Counted from the first letter of the stretch, positions 36,669 to 49,726 are shown. The stretch is DNA of 64,000 nucleotides from Melampsora larici-populina 98AG31 (GCF_000204055.1 NW_006768851.1:186001-250000); one strand, 5' to 3'. Program-made: numbers and translations. The notes: generated from the sequence alone by a model not told the origin.

Positions 36669-38943
36669 ATGGCGTCTGTTCCTTTTCACCTTCTTTTCAA
36701 TCCGACCATCTGGCCACCGAGATCACCTCACTTTGTTTCCATTTTGCGACCTGCTAGCCGACGTCATGAAGCCTCGCAGCCCCTACATCGGATCGAAGTA
36801 CCAGCGGATACACCCATCCCACCCCCTTCCTTCACCTGCTCTTCCTGGCCATGTTGGCCTGGCTTGTCCCATGTGCACGGTCAACATTTCACTGATCTAC
36901 ATACCAGGCGGTGTGGATACGGTCAAGGTCAAAGTCAGTGTTCCTCCTTCTTCCAATCGGACCTATCCACTGGCAAAACTAACCGTGTTCACTTCTTTTT
37001 AATACCAACTTCGTTTCGATCACCCGTGGTTCCTATCGACCAGTGCCCAAACAGTGAGCATTATTACCGAACCTTCAAGCTGAACCAACTGAACTACGAG
37101 CTCGCGCGGATCAACGCCGGCGAAAAGTATCCAATCCCTTACAACGCATCACTTCATGGGCCACCCCTCAACATCAAAGGCGAGTTCGTCGCCGAGCAAG
37201 TCAGTCCAAAGAGTGCTTCGCAACGTGCGCAACGCGCCGCCCCGTCACAACTGTGTGCTCGTCCCCGCGATGGTCCCACCGCCGAGAAGCACAAAAGTGC
37301 GGGTCATACTGGATGTACGCAAAAGTACTGTAAGGCGGTAAGTGATTTCGTTTCCTCCTTCATGTGTCTTGCTCATCAAATGGTGGACTTGGACCATTTG
37401 GGAACCTAGTGCTGCCATGCATATGGCACGCCTGGCACATGCTATGTTCATCGCATGAAGCCTGAGGGATCCCAGGATGCCACCCCAGCGCCATCCCATC
37501 CCTCGACCACCAGCCATGCTCCTTGGTCGACAGTACCCCAGCCCAAACGAGCCCGTATAATCCCGGAGCAGTGCGCGCAGAGTGTGGGCCGAACCGGACA
37601 CGTGCTGAACAAAGATGGCGAGCGGGTCCTCTCAAACGCCAGGAAATGGAAAGAAGACATGGTTAGAAAGGCGTCCGAGCCTCGTCTTGACCCGAGCAAG
37701 GTTGTCAGCTTACATCTCGTCACTCAGGTTGGTGTTGTTTCTTCATATACTGTTACATCCAACCTGACAGCATCCTCTATATTTGTAGCCCACAACCCCG
37801 GTCATTACGCACCATTTTCCGACCTGGCCTCTCGTTGCGCTAGACGAATGCGAGTCCCTTGTGCGTGAGGCGAAAGCGGCTGCTGATCTCTCTTGGAACG
37901 GCCATATCCTTGTCTGGGATGACCAACTTAAAAACTGGGTGAGTCTTTTTGTGTATCTCTTCACGCAGACTTCAATTTGATCCTTTTTTGGAATGCTCGC
38001 AGCGGGACATTGCACTCACTCTGCCGCATCAGTACACCCGCACAGCCAAAAATCTCGTTCTTTGTCTTCCAAGCCAGCGCCACGACCTAGCCAAAGAAGT
38101 TCAAGACGTTCTTGAAAGCTTTGGCCTTGGGAAACCTTCTATTCCCAAAGCTCCCGTTCAGGAGACGAAGGTTCCCAAAACTGAACCTTGGTCTCCGCCC
38201 CGATCGGCCACCCACGTTGCAGGATCATCCCTTGGACCAATTGAGATCCTCGATTCAGATTTGCCTTTGGATACGGACAACGCGCCAGAGCTAGACACAA
38301 CTCCATCAAAGCGCCCTTTCATCACACCGTCAGGCGACGCCAGCTCAGACAATGTGACTCCCGACTCGTTTCGGCACTTGGACCCCGCTTTAACCGGGAA
38401 CCTGTCAGCCCAGGTGCGTCCATTTGTTCTTCTCCATCAACCAATGCCACCTCTCATCATATCATGAAGGCTGTCTCACTTTCTTATATCCTTGTCCAGG
38501 ACCTAGCAGCCGACCAGAAGTCCTTCAACTCCAGCAGTACCGAAGCCCCGGTCCTGAAAGTGTGGCCCGGAGAGGACGCCATGACGTTCACACTACTCGC
38601 ATGGCATCATGCGGTCGGAATGCCTGCAATCCGTGCGCGTCGTATACCTTACTGGATCAATTTTTTTGGAACCGAGTACGAATTGGAGGAACAAACGGCT
38701 TATCGCTACGCGCACTTTGTAGACAAAGTCACTTATCCAAGGTTCAAGGCTTGGCTTGACAGCTGGCCTGAAGAGGGTGAGAAAAATCGCTACAATATCA
38801 CAGTCAGTGAGGCGCGGCGGAATTTTCAAGCTGAGTTCAACGCAGTGACTGGTTTGAAACAACCTGATGATCCAAGCGCCCTTCGGAAACGCAAAGAGCG
38901 AAAGGCCCCTTGGCCATCGAAGAAACGCAGAACGAAGCAATGA
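36669..38943 (+). CDS. Zinc-knuckle-like protein of unknown function, multi-exon
   Basis: Later exons are firm: end at 37337, then 37410-37727, 37789-37938, 38003-38413, 38500-38943, all phase 0. The frame upstream of 37337 is uncertain, and the start at 36669 is only the longest option. Notable region: KYCKACCHAYGTPGTCYVHRM, assembled across the 37337/37410 junction, a C-x2-CC-x9-C-x3-H cluster that could bind zinc. Then a Pro-rich linker, WPLVALDECESLVREAKAAADLSWNG, a Ser/Asp-rich spacer, and a C-terminal block (LLAWHHAVGMPAIRARRIPYWINFFGTEYEL) ending in a Lys/Arg-rich nuclear-localisation-like tail. No known enzyme domain. Setting beside repeats suggests a TE-associated or expanded family; that is inference. 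Confidence 0.6.
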
Positions 38944-41815
38944 TGGACTGTAGCCTCCACCTCCACTTAACATAGATTCTGTTTTCCTATTCACATTATA
39001 CATTTTGCGTTCTTACCTTTCATAACTACTGTGGAATGAAGACTTTGTGGTTGGGTTGTGTTTGGGTTTGCGTGGGGTCGGTTGGGTTTGGCTTGGGGAA
39101 AAACAAATGGGTTATTTGATGTTATGGTCCATGTTCTTTATCTTCTTTGAAACAAAGAAGATAATTTTTGTTTTTCTTTGTTTCTTTCTTTAGCTCAATT
39201 TGGTCTATATACAAAGAAACAATGATGATCAAATAGTTAAGGGGTTTGATACCAATTGATCATCATTACACAAAAACCAAAAAAGGAACTTTTTTTCCTC
39301 ATTCATTTTTGACAATATATTTCTTGTAGTGTATGGTTTTTCTGTTGGTTTTTCTGATCTTTGTGATTTTTTTTGGGTTTGGGTTGGGTGAGTTTTTCAG
39401 TTGTTTTGGTAGCCACTTTATCCATTGAGATTGCATTGCAGTATTTTTGTTTGAAAAGTGAGTACAGTTTAAAACAACAGAGTCACAGTTGATAGATGTG
39501 AAGTGTTTGATTGAAACTGGTGAGGATCATGTTGCCCATGTGTATTGGTTTGGTGGTAGTGATGATTGGATGATATGAACATTTTGACTGATGAACATTC
39601 ACTCATAGTGTACCATAGGCAATCAAATATAAGTCATACCAATTTGGAAGGGCTGGGTGTGGTGTACAGAAGATTGGATGATTTGGATGATTGCAGCTCA
39701 CATCAAATAAAAAGATGTGAGATTCTTTAATTCTTGGGCAATTCAAAGTCTTTGGGTGTGTCACTTGGTCACTAAGGCTCAGTCTAGAGTATTTGAACCC
39801 CCAGGTGCGTCCCATTCACACATGAGACATCCATTGTGGCTGTTACTACTCCTTGCGTCTGTTTTTCTTTGCCAGCCCACTTGACACACTTTAAATGACT
39901 TGAAAAGAACAGCGGATATATATCATGATCATGATATATCTCCGCTTACTGTGTTTATTATAAGGGACTGCAAATAAAGACGGTTGGTTTGTTGATGCCT
40001 TTTGATTCATTAGCAATTGTTGACGTCAGACCCTTCACAATCTCATTGTCCAGTATGGAAAACATGACACTTACTGGGTCTGGACAATCACACTTGATAC
40101 GAGAACCAAGACCCTGTACTACAAAAGTTGTAGTACAATTACCAAGTAATGTAACTTTACATTCCCAAAAGTTTTTGAGGCATCAAGTTTGTGTACCTCT
40201 CACAGGAAACCACACTATCACTCCTTACTTAACTTTACAATATAAATTGTAGAACTATGCTCTTCTTCTTCTATAATTTTATTTGTAGACATATGTGTGT
40301 GTTGTCTAATAAATCTTGTGTGTTTATCCTTTCAAATGTTTGTATTAGGCATTGCCACGGCACGGTCTGATTGTTGAAACTCTTTGGACCAACTTTTTTC
40401 CTCCCTTGAGGGTATTTCTTTTAGCGTGGTGGCCTTTATTTAAACACAAACATTCAACTTAATTCAAAGAAAGGCCTGTTGTTTTTTTGGGGGGCACCCT
40501 GCCTGTAAACATACATGAATTGTGGTTGCTTGTCACATGACCATTTGTGACTTTGTTATGGCACACTGTCTTTAAACAAACATGAATTGTGGTGACTTGA
40601 ACAATAACCCATTCTATGGCACGCGCCCTTTAAAGGAACATTTCTTTGATGTCATTGGGTCATTGTTATGGCACACTGTGTTGCAAGTGACCACAATGGG
40701 AGTTACTTGAACAATAATTGATTGTTCATTGTGATGGCACAGTGCCTTTAACAATGAACAGCCATTTGAGTTTGGTGAAAGCCAAAAACCAAGCTTGGTT
40801 TTTGCACACTGCCATGGGCATACTCACAGCAATTTAAAGTCACAAAGATAACCAATGTTTCATTGTGACGGCAGACATACTGTCGGTAAACAAAGAAAAA
40901 TTGTAGTTGATTGAACAAATCACAATTGGCACTTTGTAATTACAAACTGCTTTGGAAACAACCAGAATGCTTGTGAGATTGATAGCAACTTTTGGGAGCA
41001 GCAAGTTATTTGATTGTGACGTTGGAAGGGCAAATGAGTCAGCTGCATTGCTCTGGTATTTCTATCTGTTAAATACGTGCCATTTGAATTGTCCAACCTT
41101 GCTAATAAGTCTTTTCCCGTTCAAGAATCGGGAAAAGAGAGTGTCCACTTACTTTTGAGTAAAAGCTTATGAAACTATATTTCTTGGACATAACACAATG
41201 GCAAGCAGTCCATGTAGAAACCAAAAACCTAGTTCCATTACTCACTCAATCAAACACAAATCATGAGCTTACAAGACAAACACTGAGATTGGCTGAAAAC
41301 AATCTCAGTGTGTCAGAAGACTTAGGTGGTAGCCTTTTGATACGGCCACCAAAGCACTGAACATGCCCCAAACCATGCTTTGGTGATACACAAAGCATGG
41401 TTTGTACCAATGAAAAGCACCGATGGGTTACGACAATGACAGCAATCAAACACAGTGGAGAGGCTACCCAAAAGCATCTCTTTTGCATCATGCATGCAAT
41501 TGACCTTGTGTATAATTATTCCCTCTGAGGTCAGAGACAGTTATCCACCAGAACCAAGGTCTTTGTGCTGTGACGCTGCACACTTTGGTCATACCATTTT
41601 TTTTTCATTGATTTCAAACGAGTGTGGTGCACTAAGCAGAGAGAGTCACAAAAAGCGCCAAAAACACACAACTTTTAAGAGAAAAGGAACAATAAAGGAG
41701 TGAGGAGAAACCAGAAGCAGAAAGCGCTTCCAAATGAAACACATACAAACAGGCACACAAATCAAAGACAAAGTCATCAAAGAAAAAGCAAACAAAAATA
41801 ACTGCTGAACTACAA
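38944..41815. other. Long intergenic, T/G-rich then repeat-rich
   Basis: No gene supported. 39000-39500 is strongly T/G-skewed; 39920-39950 has a hairpin ATATATCATGATCATGATATAT; 40376-40960 holds a degenerate minisatellite; 41280-41460 contains short inverted pairs (for example CACTGAGATTG / CAATCTCAGTG). Confidence 0.5.
40376..40960 (+). repeat. Degenerate minisatellite, unit about 60-75 bp
   Basis: Successive blocks begin with (T)GGCAC(A/G)C(T/G)G...CCTTTAAA and contain ACATGAATTGTGGT or ACTTGAACAATAA, at about 40493, 40561, 40618, 40674, 40734 and 40805. Units vary in length and sequence, so the array is old. Confidence 0.6.
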
Positions 41816-43206
41816 CTAGGATCTTGCCGGTTGTTTCATTCCAACGCGCCTACACAGGCTGTTGCAACGGTGATCACTTTCAAAATCGGAAATTCTGCCA
41901 GAGAAGTAACCAGCATGCCAATTGTACCTATAGTAGTATGGTAGGAGTGATGTAAGATGAGCAAACACATAACATGTTACAAACAGTGAAGGAAGATTCT
42001 GGCTCACGTCTTATCGACAATGAGAGAATGAAACAGTGTCCATCCAACGTAATGAAATCCGTTGATCACCGCTGCCTTATTTGTACGCCAGTACGTGTAG
42101 TGCGTGAAGGCATTGAGGAATTCTAGCATGGCGACATTGCCTTCGGGGGGGGAATAACTAGTGTCCGACGTCTTATGGACCTTACCTCGCAACCTCTCCT
42201 GCAAAGTATACATGTCATGCATTCCGAAGTTGTTCCGGTGTGCAAGGACATGGTTTTCGGCAAACTGTGAAATCAAAGAAGTAACGTACTCGCGCAGGGG
42301 GACAATTCACTCACTCGAACATCGGTGGCCAGCTGTGCTTCGGCCACAGTTAAAAGCAAAGGGATTTCTTTGAGCTTCCCTTGGAACAGACTTAATAGCA
42401 TAGTTGTGTGATACTTTTCTTGACACAACATGAAATGTGATCTCTCCGAGTCCGAACCAAACGCTTGGACTTCGACTTCCAAAGAACCCAAGTCATTTAT
42501 TCCCCAAGGACGATGCATTTCAGCGGGGAAGGTGGAAGCCCAATCCCAATACCTGATAGGCTTGGCCAGATTGATGTCAATGTACGTTTGGGTCGACCTA
42601 AACGAAAACTCAGCAGTTTGGCCAACAGTCGCGGTTTGGAGAGTGAAAATCCATGAGGTGTGAAGGTCAATTGCAGGTGTTGGCAACACCAATTCTCCCA
42701 AAACCTCGCGTGCAGTTGCAGCGTCTATTGGGGGGGCCACAAAATTGCCTAATGGATATCTAACACATTAGTGCGCATACCTTTAGTTTCAATGGCAGGG
42801 CGTATTACGTACAGTTGTCTACAATCGGAACCGGTAAAATGGTTGTTGGTCCAGCGCTGAGAATGCCACCTAAGTGCGCCCCAAACATGTGAGTATAAGT
42901 CTATAATTGCATGACAGCCACAGTTATACGTGACTCAACGTCGGAACCGCCTGGTATTGCGCGGGGAAAGCTGTTCCATCAGGTGTGGGAAGTCGGCATA
43001 GTCGTCGTCTTGGGTCAAGGTGTGCATGATGATTGAAGGCGACAGTAAAGGGCGGCGAGATAGTAAGTGCGAGATTGTGAAGTCAAATCTCTGGTAGGTC
43101 TATCAGCATCGTCCCATTTATACTCAACATGAATGGGACAGACCAACCATTTATTCAGCGAAACCTGGTCGGGAGCGTGGCAACAGCTTGGCAAAATCAA
43201 ACGCAT
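41816..43206 (-). pseudogene. Degenerate alpha-kinase (MHCK/EF2K-type) gene
   Basis: Minus-strand exons 42900-42813, 42748-42315, 42264-42008 and 41894-41816 join in phase, with less certain exons up to 43206. Alpha-kinase landmarks: LEFLNAFTHYTYWRTNKAAVI, VGWTLFHSLIVDKT, and the C-terminal zinc motif DHRCNSLCRRVGM. But the catalytic block, normally D-x-Q-G-V-G with T-D-P downstream, reads NGFHYVGWTLFHS here: the catalytic Asp and the TDP motif are gone. The reading frame itself is open, so this may be a pseudokinase rather than a dead gene. Compare the intact relative at 50056-52556. The 5' end is unresolved. Confidence 0.65.
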
Positions 43207-44096
43207 GGGTATGACCATCGGCGAACAACGTCAGGTACTTTTTACCGAGGCATTGCCTGTTGCACCCCGCGGTTAGTTCAAGTTGGTGCAACAGGCAAGG
43301 CAGCCATTTTCGATAATGATTTATACATTATCGAAACTGGTTGCTTCATCTATGCCATGTGCATAGAAGTCTCTATGCATTTGCCTACCGATCAAAGTTT
43401 CTAACGGGTATCGGCACTGAAAGCTCAATGAAAGCCGAACATTATCCATTCAGTAAGTAACGTTCAAATGAATTCATACCGTGAGAGAATTGATCAGAAT
43501 CAGAATTGACCGATTGATTTTGGAGGATAATGGGACTGGTGAGCTTGGAAGTCAGATGATCACCCAAATCGATGTGGGTATTGATGTGGGTGATTAATTG
43601 ATAAGATCGAAAGGAAACTCGATTGAGGTTGAGGAGAAGAGGTATCATTAGAGAAGTGATCAATGAGTTTTGAAACAATAAGAAAAAAGGTCTGATAAGT
43701 TGAAATAGGAAAATCTTGTCCATACTGGTCTACGTTAATAGATTTCCAACTCGGTAACTGTCCCAGCAGATTAGCAAGCACAAATCCCTCTCTATAAATA
43801 AACCTACCAATCATAATCCTCACTCTTGATCCTATTCAAATCTTCACTTTTTTTTGTGTATTTGAATTCAAATGAAATTCAGATAATACGATTTCATTTT
43901 GAAAGAGGAACCCATGAAGCCCATTGGGATCCAAAGAGCTGTGGAACAATCAGGTGCTAGATGAAGTGGGTGTCACTATCATGATTATATCATGTTAACG
44001 TGGTCACCATGAGTGATGAAAGCAGGTTGGAGTGAGATTATACTTCCTCCCATTTACGCGTGATTGAGCCATAAGGCATTGCATTTCTTTGAAAAA
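43207..44096. other. Intergenic with short hairpins
   Basis: No convincing gene. Several perfect hairpins lie at 43240-43400 (CGATAATG...CATTATCG; GCCTGTTGCACC...GGTGCAACAGGC). Minus-strand frames at 43442-43823 have a hydrophobic segment but no splice or homology support. Confidence 0.4.
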
Positions 44097-46352
44097 CTAC
44101 AACTTTTGTACCCCAATGTATTCCACTGATTCACAAGTACCTAGAGCAGCACTGAACCAATCGTTGCGTAATTCAACCATCTCTTCAAGGAAAAACTCAT
44201 ACCTGGTTCCTTGCATGTTGCGGCACATGGAAGCAAAACCACTGTACCAAATATTACTTAACTCTCCAGCTGAAGAGTTAAATATCCAGGAGCCGTCTTT
44301 TTGCAGGTCGGGAAAATTTTTGGGGTTTGTGTATCTTTGACAAAAATGATCGCTGACTTTGTGCGAGGCATGATGGAACGGGTCGACCGGAATAATGGTG
44401 TTTTCAAACGGAGTCGGATCCTTCTCCCCGTTGTGAATAACCCGCAGTAGGGTGCACGCATTGTCGTAGAAGACCACTTCCGGTAGGCCTTCTGGAAAAG
44501 CCTCCAATAGGTAGTCCTGTCATTTTGTTCGCGGGGGGTAAACACACATCAGTAAATAGAGAGGATGCTTAGGGAAAAAGGTTCTTGCTAACTGACCCTA
44601 AGAGCACTTGGGGCTTCGGCGTTGTAAAATGTTCGCCGACTGAGGATGATTCCACACGTACCCACGATCAGCTGATCGTTGTGAGTACGGCAGCGGCTAC
44701 AGGACGGGGTTTTTTTTGGCTTGGCGGCGCCACCGTCCCGGGCGGCTTCGTGAAGGCAATCAGCTTCGTCGGTGTTGTGAATTTCGTCTAAGTCGATGAT
44801 TTCCGCAGTGAAAGGGTTTAAGTGCACAGTCGGATCCGAAGGGAGATTGGAGCCGGGACGGTTGAGCATTGCCTTGAGGGCAAAGTTCTTCTTCTTTTGC
44901 GCTTGAAAATCGGCAAAGGCGTTACGGTGATCTTCATTGGAACATGTTTGGGAATCTGCTTCCGCGAGGTTGGTGCACGGTTGTGCCCAACACCATCCTT
45001 TCAAAGAGACCTCATGTGCGGCACAGAACCGAGAGGTAACCTTGGGCAAAGGATTTAGGCATGGGCCATTTGGGGGGGGATTGCCAGATCGATAGGCAAG
45101 CTCTTCAAGCTGCACCAAAGAGGCCGTGCATTGCCAGTGCCCGATTGTAAGGCCATTGGTGACGACCGCTCGAATGACTAATGTGATGCACGAAGTCAGT
45201 TGAATGATTTCAAAGCGTTCTTTTTAGATTAAGTGAGATGAGCGAAACCTTTGGTCGCTTGCTTGCCGTCTATTTCAATTGGGTATGCTTTGACACACAA
45301 AGAGCAAAAGTGGTCGCGGAATACTGACCCGTGGTCGGCAATGTAGTGGAGTTCTTGAATAATCGCTGATAGTAACCGGTCCTCCTGTTCACCACGGGCA
45401 CTTACTTGAAGGACGTCACCCCGGCGAGAGTACCGTCGGAGTAGGCTCCACATATCAGTTGCGTCGCGGGTAACTTCTTGGGACATTCGGGGTGTAATTG
45501 TCGGGAGTGCCGAGTGGGTGGGTATGTCCTGGTTTGATACATAGGTGAGGTTGAATAGATTCACAAGATTGAAAGTGGAGATACTATGAAAAGTAAAAGC
45601 AATCGATAAGAAGTTCTTCCAAAAAGACATAATGGGAGATACTGACTGGGCAAGCATCTGACAGTGTCGAAAGTTCTTGGCGAGTTGGTGAGACATGGCA
45701 AAGTGGCAGTGCACCTGGAACACATCACGGTGTCTCCCCTGGGCTTCGGTGTAGTAATATCTGGTTTTGTTGGTTATGTAATACGAGGGGCGGTAGGTGG
45801 TGCTACAATCTACATGCAGGAGTTAATGGGAAAATGAGTGTGTTTATATACACGGCTTTGCTTTTAGGTGAAGGCAAACACTGTACCTGAGCAAACGCGG
45901 GTGTGAAACTCCGCTGAGTGGATGCCATCCAGATCATACACGTAGCCTTCTCGTCGGGGGCGTAAGTGGAGGTTGCGCTTGGAAGGGCTGTCGCACACAA
46001 GGCAGGAAGAGATGGGTGGTGTAAGATAGAACTCGTGCACCTTGGTGGTCAGGTGGTGGGTAAGACCTTGCGAGCGAATACGGGCGCCAGTATCAATCCA
46101 AGAGAATGGTAGGGAAGGGAATGACAGGTTCCAAAGTGCTTCGTAATCGGCCAAGTCCATGTCGAGGTCGAGGGCGAGCTTGAGGAATGGAAGTATGCGA
46201 GTATCATCCAAAGTAAAATTTAACGCGCGGTCTGCTCGCTTGTACACGTCGCTTGCGAGGTTGACGAATTGGACAAGTTGTGAAAGTGTCAGCTTAGTTG
46301 CCAAAGTTGGGGATTGGTCGTGCAGCCGTGTCACCAAGTCGGTGAGCAACAT
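44097..46352 (-). CDS. KDZ (Kyakuja-Dileera-Zisupton) transposase with CxC cysteine cluster, 654 aa
   Basis: Five minus-strand exons, 46352-45887, 45809-45647, 45583-45249, 45177-44597 and 44516-44097; every junction phase agrees and no stop interrupts. The N-terminal region carries CLVCDSPSKRNLHLRPRR and CSTTYRPSYYITNKTRYYY, then NLVNLFNLTYV, FCSLCVKAYPIEIDG, VVTNGLTIGHWQC, and a Cys/His cluster (CLNPLPKVTSRFCAAHEVS...CWAQPC...CSNEDH), of the type described as CxC domains associated with KDZ transposases. Catalytic-type motifs: VVFYDNACTLL, PVDPFHHASHKVSDHFCQRY and FNSSAGELSNIW. It would act on its own DNA ends. The protein stops soon after the Glu motif, so it may be slightly short. No TIR or TSD was identified. 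Confidence 0.85.
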
Positions 46353-46840
46353 TGTGAAAGACAGGTAGTTGACTACACAATCGGCTGGAAGGATTCAATC
46401 ATCTCATTCTGATGTCAGCATACTCTGTCGGATCCGGAGGTGAGTGAGGTACTGACTCGGAGCTAATGTTGCTGATCTCGTATGTAGTATTGGTGATGGT
46501 ATGGTATCAATAAGGTGGTGTGGGTGGGGTGAAGGGATGTTCGTTATGGTTGAGGTGGATTTGGTCTTGTTGTTGAATGTAAAGGAGGATTGATTGGGTG
46601 ATGTAATAGCCGAATGCATCCTAGCTGCAGGGGGGCACGGGGTATGTATAATCGCGTCGCGATGCGTGGGCCAGGGGTGAGGCTGTTGGTGTAGACCCAT
46701 GAAAGTGGGACAACCTCAGATCACGAGGTCCGCAGGCGAGAGTGACCGGTCTGCTTGTGGGTGAGATGTATTGCTACTTACAAGCATTGGCCCCGGGGCT
46801 GCCTATGCTAATGAGCCGTTTTATCAGGCGACCTCTGATA
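46353..46840. other. Intergenic upstream of KDZ and pogo
   Basis: No gene supported; the promoter of the KDZ gene would lie here. Ends at the TA duplication (46839-46840) of the pogo element. Confidence 0.4.
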
Positions 46841-49726
46841 CAGTCAAACCCGCGCACATGCATACCCGCGCACATGCATAACCAGCCAAAATGCATAAGT
46901 TTTGGCTTCCACCCAGCTGGTGCGGGCAATTTTTTTTGTTAATTACATAATTATGGCAAAAACCATAATGCATAGGTTTTTTTAGATCCCCAAGGTCATA
47001 ATGCATACATGGAAAGTGGGCTGGGAAGAAAATTTTCTTCCTGCAAGCCTTCTTTGATACAATTTTAGCGATGTCAGACAGCAATGAGCCCTCTCTGGGT
47101 GTTGAACCCCTTCAATTCAACACAGAGAATCCTATTCATGCCACTCGCATTGGCAACATAATATTTCTTGCACCATCCGACCTCAAGCCCTCTCAATTCC
47201 CATCACATTTACAATTTGAAGAGCATGATTTACATCTACTCGAGAAAGGGCTCAAAGACCTCAAAGAAGAAACTCAAACACGTCTTGATGAACTTAAATC
47301 AAATCAAAAGAACGGACAAACTCTCTCTCAGGAAGAACAAGACTGGTTTGATGATGGGGGAAACTTGATTAATGAACACCTTATAGTAGATATACTTTTA
47401 TGTCTAGATGAATTCAAGCCCTTATCACTTGGGTGTCATGAGTTCAAAGCAATACAATCTATCATCTCGTGTTATCAATCAACTCTTTCCAATGACTCAA
47501 AAATTAAGATGGATAGAAAGAAAGAAGCTAAACGAACGACATCTAACAATCTCGATTCTCTCGATCACGGACGTGGAAAGAAGGCTCGTTCCTGCTTATC
47601 AAAACCAGTCCAATCAAACAGAACTCGCCGTAAATCTGGGGTCACCAAACAAACTCTGACTTATAACCAACGTGTTGAGGTCCTTAATTGGTACCACAAA
47701 AATGGTGAAAGTCAAACAGGGACTGTCCGACACTTCTCTAAAATATATCCGGACTTGGGAATCAGTCAACCTAATATCAGTCGATGGATCAAAGAAGAAG
47801 CATCAATTCGAGACACTGCTGGTACTGTTAGTAGCCAAACTAAGCGCAAATCTGAGCTCAAATATCCACAAATTGAAACACTTCTGGTTAATTACATACG
47901 TGAATGTGAAAAGAGTGGTCAATTTATTACCGGCGATCAAATCAAAGAGAAATGGAACCACTTTGCTCGACTCGAAAAGCTCCCAAGCAAGGACTGGCTG
48001 AACTTGAGTGGTGGATGGCTTGACGCATTCAAATCACGTCACAACCTTCGTGAGATCAAAAAACATGGTGAAGCCGCATCAGCCAGTCCTGAGGTAGTGG
48101 CAGCTGAGAGGGCTCGAATGTGTAAGATCACTGCCGAGTACAAACAGTGTGATGTCTATAACATGGATGAAACAGGTTTGTTTTACGCGTAAGTCTTATT
48201 TCCATCGTTCTCCTGCTTCTTTCTCCTGCACCTCTTGTTTCTGACTGTTTCTTTGTGTGTTTCAGGATGCCCCCTGATCGAGGTTTAGCCAGTCAGAGTT
48301 CGCCAGGTGTCAAAGGATCCAAAGCACGTATAACTGTTGTCTGTACTACCAATGCCGATGGATCAGACAATCGTTTTCTGACATTTATCAGTCGATGGAA
48401 ATCCCCACGCTGCTTCAATAAAAAGACACCATCCGAGCTTGGAATAGATTACTACAACAACACAACCTCTTGGATGACTTCAACAATCTTTGAGTTGTGG
48501 ATCTCAAAGTGGGATCGAGACTTACGAGCCAAAGGGAGGAAGATCTTACTCTTACTTGACAATTTTGCTGGTCATACTGTGCCGCCAAATCTCCTCACCA
48601 ACATTAAGCTCGAGTTCTTTCGACCAAATCTCACAGCTCACGTTCAGCCACTCGATGCTGGCATTATCCACGCATTCAAATGCCATTATCGCAAACGATT
48701 CCTCACACGTACTCTCCGACGCCTTGACAACAATGAGACTGTAAATAAAGTGTATGAAATTGATGTTCTTGCTGCTTGTCGTTTGGCCAAGTTAGCTTGG
48801 CATTCCGTCACCGGAAAGACCATTCAGCACTGCTGGGGCCACTCGGGAATCATTGCATTCAAGGATAGCAACATGCAAGTCCCTCTCTATTCTCTCTAGC
48901 TTGCTTTTCCTGTTTTTGAAGTTTACAGTTTTCTTATACTTTTCCCTCTTTATCTTACTTGTAGGCTTCCTGCCTTCAATCCAGCCAACCTACCCATTAC
49001 AGAGGACTTAGATCTTGAAGACGATTTGCAACGCCTTCAAGATTCGGGCTTGCTCTCATCCAGGAATCGAATGTCGATATCCGAGCTTTTGAACCCCGAA
49101 GATGAAACACCATCATTTTCAAACTTACCAACTGCTGAGGAGATTCACGGACAGGCTCATGTCTCCCAAGACGACTCTGAAGATAACACGATCGAAAGCG
49201 AACCGATTCCTACCACTGCCGAGGCAATAAAATACCTCAACGGTCTTGTCGCTCACATCGAAGGAACTGCGACTCCTCTCGGTCTCAAACTTGATCAGCT
49301 CTTGCAACAATACAGTCGCCAGCTGAAGTCCGACGAGTTTTTTTCTTTCAATAAACAGCCATCGATCATAGATTTTTTCAAAAAACTCCCTAATCCCGAC
49401 TCGGAGATGACATTTGAGTCTTAACTGAACTCTGTCCCTTATACTACAATCAATTTCCCTTCTATATACAATTATAAGATACAGTGTTGTCTTTCCTTTA
49501 CTCAGACAAAAGAAGTCTTGTGTTTTGTACCCGTGCAAAATGAAAACATACTATCACATAGAGTTATACTTTTTGAATGAAAACCCGCCACAATGCATAT
49601 CTTTATGCATTTAGGCCTAAATACATAGAATTATGCATTATGGAGGTTTGGGCCCATTTGTATAACCCGCGATAATGCATACCAAAAATCGTCTCCCCAA
49701 ATTATGCATTAGCGCGGGTTTGACTG
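46841..49726 (+). mobile_element. Complete pogo-type DNA transposon, 2886 bp
   Basis: TA duplication at 46839-46840 and 49727-49728. Inverted ends CAGTCAAACCCGCGC; subterminal regions hold many copies of ATGCATA(A), possible transposase binding sites. The single gene inside is intact. It shares ends and subterminal DNA with the MITE at 23724-24627. Confidence 0.93.
47071..49424 (+). CDS. Pogo/Tigger-like DDE_1 transposase, 3 exons, 728 aa
   Basis: Exons 47071-48188, 48266-48874, 48965-49424, phase-consistent and without stops. Intron 2 uses a GC-AG boundary (AT|GCAAGT). Domains: a psq-type helix-turn-helix (TYNQRVEVLNWYHKNGESQTGTV, about residue 200) with GISQPNISRWIK; a CENP-B/Tc5-type DNA-binding domain (GWLDAFKSRHNLREIKKHGEA); the DDE_1 catalytic core with Asp in YNMDETGLFY, Asp in LLLDNFAGHT and Asp in VQPLDAGII, the D-D-D triad. 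The tail is acidic and ends with IIDFFKK, a pattern resembling a PCNA-interacting box (Q-x2-I-x2-FF: QPSIIDFF). That box is known from pogo-family transposases; here it is read from sequence. Likely functional. Confidence 0.94.

Noticed and set aside
37245..37723. Long minus-strand frames over the zinc-knuckle gene
   Set aside because: Shadows of the plus-strand exons, which have phase-consistent introns.
40376..40960. CRISPR-like array
   Set aside because: Units vary in length and sequence, with no constant repeat and spacer pattern, and the genome is eukaryotic.
43442..43823. Small secreted protein genes on the minus strand
   Set aside because: Overlapping frames with hydrophobic stretches but no splice structure, conserved motif or clear start context.
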